Source: Candidatus Latescibacterota bacterium (lineage in GTDB: Bacteria > Krumholzibacteriota > Krumholzibacteriia > G020349025). From it: a DNA stretch of 40,789 nucleotides. Shown in pieces: positions 33,833-40,789 of the stretch. A model generated the notes under the pieces. The model was not told where the DNA came from. It saw nothing but the letters and a program-made list of their open reading frames with translations, and searched no databases. The first letter of the stretch is position 1, and each line of letters begins with the position of its first letter. The DNA is taken from positions 1,734,878 through 1,775,666 of the forward strand of contig CP070763.1 in the NCBI GenBank assembly GCA_020349025.1, given 5' to 3'. The translations under genes were made by a program, and so were the position numbers.

Positions 33833-35622
33833 AGTGGAAGCGGACGCACACGTGTGGCGAGCTCCGCGCCTCGCACGTCGGCGAGACGGTCGTCCTCACG
33901 GGTTGGGTCAACCGGCAACGCGATCATGGCGGCCTGACGTTCGTCGACGTGCGCGATCGTTACGGCTTGACGCAAGTCGTCGCCGAGGCGGCGGCCTCCG
34001 ACCTGCAACGAAGGCTGGGTGAGCTGCGCGGCGAGTATGTGATCGCCGTGCGCGGAGTCGTGCGAAGGCGGCCCCAGGAGATGATCAACCCGAATCTGGG
34101 AACGGGCGAAATCGAGCTCTTGTGCGACGATCTCGACGTTCTCGCGCGCTCGAACACCCCACCCTTTCCGATCGACAGCGACCGCGAGCCGAGTGAAGAG
34201 CTCAAGTTCCGTTTCCGCTACCTGGAGCTGCGGCGTCCAAGCCTGCAACGCAACATGTTGCTGCGCCACAAGGCGGTTCTGGCGGCGCGTCGGACGCTGG
34301 ACGCGCTGGAGTTCATCGAGATCGAGACCCCGCTCCTCATCAAGACGACACCGGAGGGAGCGCGCGACTACGTCGTGCCGAGCCGCATCTACCCCGGCAA
34401 GTTCTACGCGCTGCCGCAGAGCCCGCAGATCTACAAACAGGTGCTCATGGTCTCCGGCTTCGATCGCTACTTCCAGATTGCCCGCTGTCTGCGCGACGAG
34501 GATCTGCGCGCGGATCGGCAACCGGAGTTCACGCAGATCGACCTCGAGATGAGCTTCGTCACACCGGAGGAGGTGTTCGCGGTCACCGAAGCGACCGTCG
34601 CGGCCATGTGTGAGGCGGTGGGGCACGAGCGACCCGTGACGCCGTTCCCGCGCCTGACGTACGACGAGGCGATGGCACGCTACGGGATCGACAAGCCGGA
34701 CGTGCGCTTCGGCCTGGAGCTGGAGGAGGTCGGCGCCCATTTCCAGGGCACGACCTTCAACGCCTTCCGCGCCGTGCTGGAAGCGGGTGGAAGCATCCAG
34801 CTGCTGCGCGCCCCCGGCGGTGCAGGCCTGTCGCGCAAGAAGATCGACGGGCTCACGGAGGCCGCGAAGCAGGCGGGCGGACGCGGCCTGGCTTGGTGCA
34901 AGATCGAGCCGGATGGCGCTGCGAGCGGCGGCATCTCGCGTTTCCTGCGCGCGGAGGAGATGCAGGCGCTGCAGCGCGGCGGAGCCGAGCCGGGGGACCT
35001 GCTCCTGTTCGTCGCCGATGCGCCGCGCACCGCACGCGAGGTGTGTGGTGCCGTGCGTCTGGCTCTCGCCGAAGAGCTGCAGGTGCAGCGGGCGCCGGGG
35101 CTGCACTTCGCGTGGGTCCACCGCTTCCCGGTCTTCGAGCCGGCCGACACGCCGACCGGGTGGGCGCCATCGCACCACATGTTCACGATGCCGGAGCCGG
35201 AGTCGCGCGCGCGCATCGAGTCCGACCCCGGCTCGGTGTACGGGCAGCTGTACGATCTGGTCTGCAACGGTGTCGAGCTCGGCTCCGGGAGCGTGCGTAT
35301 CCACGATCCGGCGCTGCAGCGCCGCATCATGCGACAGATCGGGTTGCAGGAGGAGGAGATCGAGCGCAAGTTCGGTTTCTTGCTGCAGGCGCTCGAGTAC
35401 GGCGCTCCACCCCACGGTGGCATCGCGCTCGGGCTCGATCGGCTCGTCATGCTGCTGGCGGGAGGGACGAGCCTCCGCGACGTCATCGCTTTCCCGAAGA
35501 CGCAACGTGCCGCGTCTCCGATGGATGGCAGCCCGTCGCAGATCAGCCCGGAGCAGCTGCGCGAGCTGGGGCTGCAGTTGCTCCCCGGCGTGACGGAGCA
35601 AGACGGTGTGGAGGAGCGCTGA
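33829..35622 (+). CDS. aspS: Aspartyl-tRNA synthetase, bacterial type
   Basis: This 597-residue class IIb synthetase has an N-terminal OB-fold anticodon domain (GWVNRQRDHGGLTFVDVRDR), motif 2 (FQIARCLRDEDLRADRQPEF), the bacterial GAD insertion (about 290-430) and motif 3 (GIALGLDRLVMLLAG). Position 33 is His (RDHGG) rather than Leu. In studied bacterial enzymes, His here is associated with non-discriminating AspRS that also makes Asp-tRNA-Asn for amidation by GatCAB, so this enzyme may serve both tRNAs (inference). The start is GTG overlapping the hisS stop. Confidence 0.96.
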   Translation: MKWKRTHTCGELRASHVGETVVLTGWVNRQRDHGGLTFVDVRDRYGLTQVVAEAAASDLQRRLGELRGEYVIAVRGVVRRRPQEMINPNLGTGEIELLCDDLDVLARSNTPPFPIDSDREPSEELKFRFRYLELRRPSLQRNMLLRHKAVLAARRTLDALEFIEIETPLLIKTTPEGARDYVVPSRIYPGKFYALPQSPQIYKQVLMVSGFDRYFQIARCLRDEDLRADRQPEFTQIDLEMSFVTPEEVFAVTEATVAAMCEAVGHERPVTPFPRLTYDEAMARYGIDKPDVRFGLELEEVGAHFQGTTFNAFRAVLEAGGSIQLLRAPGGAGLSRKKIDGLTEAAKQAGGRGLAWCKIEPDGAASGGISRFLRAEEMQALQRGGAEPGDLLLFVADAPRTAREVCGAVRLALAEELQVQRAPGLHFAWVHRFPVFEPADTPTGWAPSHHMFTMPEPESRARIESDPGSVYGQLYDLVCNGVELGSGSVRIHDPALQRRIMRQIGLQEEEIERKFGFLLQALEYGAPPHGGIALGLDRLVMLLAGGTSLRDVIAFPKTQRAASPMDGSPSQISPEQLRELGLQLLPGVTEQDGVEER

Positions 35623-35653
35623 TCGCGCCTTGGGGCATTCCCGAGGGCTCAGC

Positions 35654-35682
35654 TTGACGCTCGCTCGGACCCGGTGTTAGCC
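35654..35682 (+). promoter_or_regulatory. Possible sigma70-type promoter for the phoH cluster
   Basis: TTGACG (35654-35659) and TTAGCC (35677-35682) are separated by 17 bp in the 207-bp gap before phoH. The -35 is good, the -10 weak. Confidence 0.35.
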
Positions 35683-35829
35683 TTTCGGTGTGGACAGTGA
35701 GTCTCATAGTCGGGGCGCGGTTGAACCCGCTCCGCGCACTCCCTCACAGCCTTCGGACACCTCGGAGGCGGGGGGATTTTCTGCTTTCGCACCCGCACCT
35801 TGCCGCGCCACCCTCGAGGTGATGCTCGT

Positions 35830-36837
35830 TTGAGCGGTGAGTCCTCCGTTGAGAGTCGGGACGTTCTGTCCCTCGAAGGCATCGAACTCATCGACCTGCT
35901 CGGCCGCAACGACCGCAATCTGCGCGTCATCGAGAACGCGATGTCGGGGCGCGTCGTGGTGCGCGGTGATCAGGTGCTCCTCAGCGGACAGCGCGGCGAG
36001 GTCGAGGACCTCAAGCGGGTCTTCGTCAGCCTCATCGAGATGGTGCGGCGCAAGCGCGTGGTGTCGGAGGAGGACGTGCGCTACGCCATCGAGACGCGCA
36101 CGCACTCCGAGTCCACCGCAAACCTCGTCGACGAGCCGGTCCTGCTCAACGCACGCCGCGAGTCGGTGGTGCCGAAGACCTTCGGGCAGCGCGACTACCT
36201 GCGCACGATCCAGAAGCACGACATCGTTTTTTCCATCGGTCCGGCCGGAACCGGCAAGACGTATCTCGCCATTGCCGCCGCTGTCGCGGCGCTGCGCCGC
36301 CGTGATGTCGACCGCATCGTGCTCACCCGTCCGGCGGTCGAGGCGGGCGAGAATCTCGGCTTCCTGCCGGGCGACTTCCAGGAGAAGGTGGATCCCTACC
36401 TGCGGCCTCTGTACGACGCGCTGCAGGAGTTCATGGGAGAGGAAGCGCTCCGCCGCGCGCTCGAGAACCATGTCGTGGAGGTCGCACCGCTCGCGTACAT
36501 GCGCGGGCGAACCTTGCGACACGCGTTCGTCATCCTGGATGAAGCGCAGAACGCGACCTTGCCGCAGGTGAAGATGTTCCTGACCCGACTCGGGCCCGAG
36601 AGCCGCGCCGTGGTCACCGGCGACATCACACAGATCGATCTCAAACAGCCGGGGCAGTCGGGCCTCGTCGCGGTGCAGCACATTCTCAACGGTGTGGATG
36701 GAATCGCCTTCATCTACCTCTCCGACGCAGACGTGGTGCGACACCGGTTGGTTCAGAAGATCATTCTCGCCTTCGCGCGCAACGACCGCTCCGGAAGGGA
36801 GGGGGGCGCCGGGACCGGTCCCGACGCGCCAGCGTGA
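35830..36837 (+). CDS. phoH: PhoH/YbeZ-family ATPase
   Basis: This is a 335-residue PhoH-like ATPase. The N-terminal KH-like region is followed by Walker A GPAGTGKT (137-144) and Walker B VILDEAQ (about 234-240), with the typical TRPAVEAGENLGFLPGD segment. In E. coli the homologue YbeZ works with YbeY in ribosome and RNA maintenance; here ybeY follows with a GTGA overlap, which supports the same partnership. The start is probably TTG at 35830, six bases after GAGGTGAT; another TTG at 35800 lacks a good site. It is the first gene of a conserved cluster. Confidence 0.93.
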   Translation: MSGESSVESRDVLSLEGIELIDLLGRNDRNLRVIENAMSGRVVVRGDQVLLSGQRGEVEDLKRVFVSLIEMVRRKRVVSEEDVRYAIETRTHSESTANLVDEPVLLNARRESVVPKTFGQRDYLRTIQKHDIVFSIGPAGTGKTYLAIAAAVAALRRRDVDRIVLTRPAVEAGENLGFLPGDFQEKVDPYLRPLYDALQEFMGEEALRRALENHVVEVAPLAYMRGRTLRHAFVILDEAQNATLPQVKMFLTRLGPESRAVVTGDITQIDLKQPGQSGLVAVQHILNGVDGIAFIYLSDADVVRHRLVQKIILAFARNDRSGREGGAGTGPDAPA

Positions 36838-37316
36838 ATCTGAACATGGTCCGCGCGCACGGGGTCCGGACCCCACCGGGTGCTCAGGCAGTTCTTCAGT
36901 CGCTGGCGAGTCGAATGGCACCCTCCTGGCTTCGAGTCCAGCTGGTGTTGGCGGACGATGCCTGGCTGCGCCGTCTGAACCGCCAGTTCCGCGGTCACGA
37001 TCGCGCCACGGACGTCCTCTCGTTCCTGTACGACGGTTCCCGACGGCTCGACCCGGCCGAACCGCACGCCGAGCTCTACGTGTCGATGGCGCAGGCAAGA
37101 GTGCAGGCATCGGAGCGCCGCCAGTCGCTGTCGCAGGTTCTCGTCCAGCTGGCGTTGCATGGCATGCTGCACCTGCAGGGGCACGATCATCTGAAACCGA
37201 ACGACTCGCGCAAGATGCGTGCTGCCGAGCGCCGGCACACCCGCTGGCTCGAGCGCGAGTTCGGTTGGAGGCGCCTGCCGTTGCTCGTGCCCACGAGCGG
37301 AACGGCGGCCGATTGA
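36834..37316 (+). CDS. ybeY: Endoribonuclease / 16S rRNA maturation factor YbeY
   Basis: YbeY is a zinc-dependent RNase involved in 16S rRNA 3'-end maturation and ribosome quality control. The 160-residue protein has the signature HGMLHLQGHDH with metal-binding His109, His113 and His119, and the preceding RATDVLSFLYD motif. The start is GTG overlapping the phoH stop as GTGA. The next gene starts one base after its stop. Confidence 0.95.
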   Translation: MNLNMVRAHGVRTPPGAQAVLQSLASRMAPSWLRVQLVLADDAWLRRLNRQFRGHDRATDVLSFLYDGSRRLDPAEPHAELYVSMAQARVQASERRQSLSQVLVQLALHGMLHLQGHDHLKPNDSRKMRAAERRHTRWLEREFGWRRLPLLVPTSGTAAD

Positions 37317-37317
37317 A

Positions 37318-38580
37318 ATGACACTGTGGACCGGGATCCCCCTGTTTCTGTTCTCGCTGACGCTCTCCACCTTCTTTGGCGCCGCCCTGGCGGGGCTGGC
37401 CGCGTTGGGGCGCCTTGCAGACGAGCGCGCCAACGCCACCGACCCTCCGGCTCTCACCGGCTTCATCCTGCGCGACGCGACCTCGGCAATGGCGGCCTGG
37501 TTGGGGGCAGCCTTCCTCGCGGGGCTCGTCTCCGTCCTGGCGCTCGATCGCGTTGCGCTGGCTCTTTTTCCGCAGCTCTCGCCGCTGCTCGTGCACGCGC
37601 TCGTCGTCGTCGTGGACACGCTGGCGATCCTTCTCGGTCTGCTCGCGTGGAAGCGCGTGGCGGAGCGCGCCCCCGACGCCTACTGCGTCACCGCCGCGGC
37701 GCTCGTGCTCCCCGTGTATCTGCTCCTCTACCCGCTGCGGCGCCGTCTCGGAGGCGCGCTGGCCAAGCTCTATCCCCCCTCCGCGCGCCACGCGGGCGTC
37801 CTCTTCTCCGACGAGGTCAAGGAGATGACCGAGAACGGCAACGGCTCGCGTCTTCTCGATCGCGACGAGCGCGAGATGATCCAGCGCGTCTTCCAGATGG
37901 GCGACAAGGTCGTGCGCGAGATCATGGTCCCGCGCATCGACATGGTCGCGATCGACGAGGGCACGACGATCGGTGACGTGGTCAAGCTGGTGCAGGAAAA
38001 GCGCCACTCGCGCATCCCGGTCTTCCGCGGCAACGTCGACAGCATCATCGGCTTCCTGCACATCAAAGACGTCATTGCCAGCGTCGACCGTCTGCACGAG
38101 ATGCGGCTGCACGATCTGCTGCGACCGGCCTACTTCGTTCCCGAAACGAAGCAGATCGACGACCTTCTCTCCGAAATGCGGGCGAAGCGGATGCACCTGG
38201 CCATCGTCGTCGACGAGTATGGCGGCACCGCCGGACTCGTCACGCTCGAGGACGTGCTCGAGGAGGTGGTCGGCGAGATCCAGGACGAATCGGACAAGGA
38301 GCCGCCGCTCGTCAGCCCGCTCGCGGACGGCTCCTACCGTGTCGATGCGAAGGTGGACCTCGACGAGCTCAACGAACAATTACATGTCGCTCTGCCGGCG
38401 GACGATTACGATACACTCGGCGGGTACCTCTACGGGCTCGCCGGCAAGATCCCGGCAGCTGGTGATCGGTTTCGCGATTCCGGCCTGGAGTTCGTCATCG
38501 GTGGCGTGCGGGGGAAACGCATCACGCAGGTGATCGTGCGCTCGGTGGCGGCCGCCTCGCCGGACGGGTCGGGGGAGTGA
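37318..38580 (+). CDS. CorC/TlyC-type protein: CNNM membrane domain, CBS pair and CorC_HlyC domain
   Basis: This 420-residue protein belongs to the CNNM/CorC (hemolysin C-like) family of magnesium-efflux-related proteins. About four membrane helices (about 1-150) are followed by two CBS domains (about 190-310; REIMVPRIDMVAID, then LLRPAYFVPETKQIDDLL) and a C-terminal CorC_HlyC domain (SYRVDAKVDLDELNE). ATG at 37318 is chosen; the upstream in-frame extension lies inside ybeY. The position after ybeY matches the ybeY-corC order of many genomes. With mgtE downstream, the cluster may have both Mg export and import (inference). Confidence 0.9.
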   Translation: MTLWTGIPLFLFSLTLSTFFGAALAGLAALGRLADERANATDPPALTGFILRDATSAMAAWLGAAFLAGLVSVLALDRVALALFPQLSPLLVHALVVVVDTLAILLGLLAWKRVAERAPDAYCVTAAALVLPVYLLLYPLRRRLGGALAKLYPPSARHAGVLFSDEVKEMTENGNGSRLLDRDEREMIQRVFQMGDKVVREIMVPRIDMVAIDEGTTIGDVVKLVQEKRHSRIPVFRGNVDSIIGFLHIKDVIASVDRLHEMRLHDLLRPAYFVPETKQIDDLLSEMRAKRMHLAIVVDEYGGTAGLVTLEDVLEEVVGEIQDESDKEPPLVSPLADGSYRVDAKVDLDELNEQLHVALPADDYDTLGGYLYGLAGKIPAAGDRFRDSGLEFVIGGVRGKRITQVIVRSVAAASPDGSGE

Positions 38581-38584
38581 TTTG

Positions 38585-39232
38585 ATGCGGCTGCATTTCG
38601 GTTTTCGTCGGGTCTTCGTCACCGGCCTCCTGGTGACGTTGCCCGCCGTGGTCACCGCCTACGTGCTGTGGGTGATCTTCTCTTACCTCGATGGTCTACT
38701 GCAGCCCGCGATCGGACGCCTTTTGGGTTTCCGCATCCCCGGCGTCGGGTTCGGTGCCCTGATCACCCTGATCCTGCTCGTCGGCCTCTTCGCCAGCCAT
38801 TTCATCGGCGAGCGCATCGTCCGCGGCGTCACCGGGCGTCTCGAGCGCATCCCGCTCTGGAGCCCTCTCTACCGCGCCGTGCGCGACATCGCCGAGGTCC
38901 TGCTGAGCGACCGCTCCCAGAGCTTCCGCCGTGTCGGGCTCATCCAGTGGCCGCGTCCCGGTCTTTACGCGATGGTCTTCGTCACCTCCGAAGGCCCCTC
39001 ACCCGCCGATGCCAGCACGGGCGAGGAGCTGGTCAGTGTGTTCCTGCCCACCACGCCGAACCCCACCTCCGGTTTCTATCTGATGGTGCCGCGTCGCGAG
39101 CTGGTCTACCTTGATCTCAACGTCGAGCAGGCGCTAAAGGTGATCATCTCCGGCGGCGCCGCGTACGACGTGAGCAATGGCGCCGGAAGCGTGTACCCTG
39201 CGCCCCCCGTCGCCAAGCGCGTCGAAACGTAG
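38585..39232 (+). CDS. DUF502 family membrane protein
   Basis: This 215-residue protein begins with two membrane helices (about 10-70) and the DUF502 signature: GLLVTLPAVVTAYVLWVIF, then IPLWSPLYRAVRDIAEVL, and a C-terminal beta-rich part (VFLPTTPNPTSGFYLMVPR). The biochemical function of the family is not established. The ATG at 38585 is seven bases after GGGGGAG; a TTG at 38582 would add one residue. It lies four bases after the CorC-like stop, so it belongs to the same operon. Confidence 0.9.
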   Translation: MRLHFGFRRVFVTGLLVTLPAVVTAYVLWVIFSYLDGLLQPAIGRLLGFRIPGVGFGALITLILLVGLFASHFIGERIVRGVTGRLERIPLWSPLYRAVRDIAEVLLSDRSQSFRRVGLIQWPRPGLYAMVFVTSEGPSPADASTGEELVSVFLPTTPNPTSGFYLMVPRRELVYLDLNVEQALKVIISGGAAYDVSNGAGSVYPAPPVAKRVET

Positions 39233-39293
39233 GATTCCGGGACGGCCGCTGCACCACGCCCGCAACCCGCCGCGATCTGCCCGAGGAGGGACC

Positions 39294-40652
39294 ATGGCCG
39301 AGACCAGCATGGCGGCCCTCGCGGGTCTTTTCCGCGCTCATCTCCAGGATCTCGACTGGGCGAGCCTGAGGGCTTACTCGCAGAACCTGCACCCCGCCGA
39401 CATCGCCGAGGCGATGCATCTTCTCGAGCCGGAAGAGAAGGTGGAGCTGGTGCGTGCGCTCGACACCTCGGTGCGCGCCGAAGTGGTCTCTCTCGCCAAC
39501 GACAGCTCGTTGGAATCGCTCCTCGATGGGCTGGAGAACAACGAGCTGGCGGAGATCGTCGAGGAGCTGCCGGCGGACGACGCCGCCGATCTCCTCGGCG
39601 AGATGGATCGCACCGACGCCGACGCGGTCCTGCGTCTAGTGCGCGACGTCTCGGCGCAGGAGGAAGTGCAGGAGCTGCTCGCCTACGCGGAGGACAGCGC
39701 CGGCGGCATCATGGACACCGATTTCGTTGCCGTGCGCGAATCGGCCGGGCGCGACGAGATCGTGACGGCGCTGCGCGCGCGCGACGGCGAGGATGACGAC
39801 CTGCACGAGCTGTACGTCGTCGACGACCACAATCGCCTGGTCGGGAAGCTGCCGCTGCTTCGCGTCCTTCTCGCTCGCGACAACGCCGCCATGCGCGGCT
39901 CGATCCAGCGCGATCTCGTTCGCGTCGATGCCGAGATGGACCAGGAGCAGGTGGCCGGACTCTTCGCCAAGTACGACCTGGTGGAAGCGCCGGTCGTCGG
40001 CCCGCAGGGACGCCTGCTCGGGCGCATCACCGTCGACGACGTGATCGACGTCATCGAGGATGAAGCGAGCGAAGACCTGGCAATGATGGCGGGGACCCGG
40101 GAGGAGGAGATCGGCTCGACGTCGGTGTTCCGCATCTCGCGCTCACGCTTCCGCTGGCTGCTCCTGGGCATGGTGGGTGGCATGGTGGCGGCGTTCATCA
40201 TGGGCTTCTTCGAAGCGGACTTCGCTCAGGTCCCGGCCGTCTACTTCTTCGTGCCGGTGATCACGGCGATGGGAGGAAACATCGGCATCCAAAGCTCCAC
40301 CGTGGTCGTGCGTGCGCTGGCCACGCGCGAGGTGGACGTGCGGCAGATCGGAAGCCAGGTGTTCCGCGAGATTCGCGTCGCCATTCTGAATGCGACGTTG
40401 CTCATCCCATTTCTCTTCGGCATCACCTGGGCGTGGCGGCACAACCTGCCGCTGGCCATCCTCGTCGGCCTCTCGATGCTCGTGGTGTTTCTCTACTCGG
40501 CGCTGGTCGGGGCGCTGGTGCCGATGCTGCTCGCACGGCGCGGGATCGACCCGGCCATCGCCACCGGCCCGTTCATCACCACGTCGAACGACATCATCGG
40601 CGTGTGCATCTACCTCGGCTTCGTCAGCCTCGCGGTCCGCTGGGTGGCCTGA
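39294..40652 (+). CDS. mgtE: Magnesium transporter MgtE
   Basis: This 452-residue MgtE has the cytoplasmic N domain (about 1-130, with the LHPADIAEAMHLLEPEEKVE opening), a pair of CBS domains (about 135-260) and five membrane helices (about 285-452), including the pore-lining MGGNIGIQSSTVVVRAL segment. MgtE is a Mg-gated channel whose N and CBS domains close the pore when intracellular Mg is high. GAGGAGGG precedes the ATG at 39294, so the longer ORF that overlaps the DUF502 gene is not used. Normal length. Confidence 0.96.
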   Translation: MAETSMAALAGLFRAHLQDLDWASLRAYSQNLHPADIAEAMHLLEPEEKVELVRALDTSVRAEVVSLANDSSLESLLDGLENNELAEIVEELPADDAADLLGEMDRTDADAVLRLVRDVSAQEEVQELLAYAEDSAGGIMDTDFVAVRESAGRDEIVTALRARDGEDDDLHELYVVDDHNRLVGKLPLLRVLLARDNAAMRGSIQRDLVRVDAEMDQEQVAGLFAKYDLVEAPVVGPQGRLLGRITVDDVIDVIEDEASEDLAMMAGTREEEIGSTSVFRISRSRFRWLLLGMVGGMVAAFIMGFFEADFAQVPAVYFFVPVITAMGGNIGIQSSTVVVRALATREVDVRQIGSQVFREIRVAILNATLLIPFLFGITWAWRHNLPLAILVGLSMLVVFLYSALVGALVPMLLARRGIDPAIATGPFITTSNDIIGVCIYLGFVSLAVRWVA

Positions 40653-40672
40653 CGCAGCGAAGGGACGCAAGC

Positions 40673-40789
40673 ATGATCACGCACGATCGAGGCCTCGTCC
40701 TGCGCACGTTGCCGCTACGCGAGACGAGCACGATCGTGACCTTCCTGTCGCGCCAAAACGGCAAGGTGAGGCTAGTGGCGCGCGGCGCG
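40673..40789 (+). CDS. recO: DNA repair protein RecO (N-terminal part, truncated by window end)
   Basis: Only 39 codons are present. They match the RecO N-terminal OB fold: GLVLRTLPLRETSTIVTFLS then GKVRLVARGA, the pattern that begins RecO proteins. RecO loads RecA on SSB-coated DNA with RecR. GAAGGGA precedes the ATG, 21 bp after mgtE. The recO position at the end of a phoH-ybeY-corC cluster is common. The rest lies beyond the window. Confidence 0.85.
   Translation, partial: MITHDRGLVLRTLPLRETSTIVTFLSRQNGKVRLVARGA

Overview
The window is high-GC bacterial DNA (roughly two thirds G+C by eye) with tightly packed genes, many 4-bp stop/start overlaps and recognisable sigma70-type promoters. The gene content points to a Gram-negative diderm: an LpxH-like lipid A phosphatase, an outer-membrane PorV/PorQ-type beta-barrel, secreted proteins with type IX-like C-terminal sorting domains, and a short RpoD-type sigma factor without region 1.1. 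Together these fit the FCB superphylum, most likely an uncultivated Eisenbacteria- or Krumholzibacteria-like lineage. The phylum is inferred from protein style, because no rRNA gene is present.

Layout. (1) 96-4309, minus strand: rlmN, an NtrY-like histidine kinase and a polytopic membrane protein form one operon, divergent from an NtrX-like sigma54 response regulator (4436-5803). (2) 5853-7849, minus strand: a degenerate HAD-fold protein overlaps a fusion of a phosphoglycosyl transferase and a PglD/NeuD-like acyltransferase. All three catalytic domains have lost their key residues. (3) 7948-14790: a regulatory island. A small secreted protein with a cationic amphipathic tail precedes a 1020-residue TPR-GAF-AAA+-Fis sigma54 activator. 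Next come an AT-rich enhancer-like stretch, a very good -24/-12 promoter driving a ~333-nt, highly structured, apparently non-coding RNA with a strong terminator, and a second -24/-12 promoter in front of a lipoprotein/DUF4384-like gene pair. (4) 15135-23751: an M6-like pseudoprotease, a PorV-like barrel and an intact subtilisin. Both large proteins carry FG-GAP-like repeats and C-terminal sorting domains. (5) 23757-27632: LpxH-like phosphatase, a small helical protein, a DegP/HtrA protease and the sigma factor. (6) 28031-32522: envelope genes (M23 peptidase, Tat-type amidase, a cysteine-containing secreted protein, a YbbR-domain protein, VanZ-like protein). (7) 32561-40789: housekeeping genes hisS-aspS, then phoH-ybeY-corC/tlyC-DUF502-mgtE-recO, with recO cut by the window edge.

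The most interesting part is the regulatory island. A secreted propeptide-like gene beside a TPR-sensor activator recalls the logic of peptide-TPR (RRNPP) signalling in Firmicutes, but here the output module is a sigma54 AAA+ engine. Two sigma54 promoters lie just downstream, one for a structured RNA and one for an mRNA whose Shine-Dalgarno sequence is buried in a hairpin. This circuit is inferred from sequence. The promoter matches, hairpins and domains are visible directly, but the regulatory links are not proven.

No tRNA, rRNA, CRISPR array, insertion sequence or phage gene was found.
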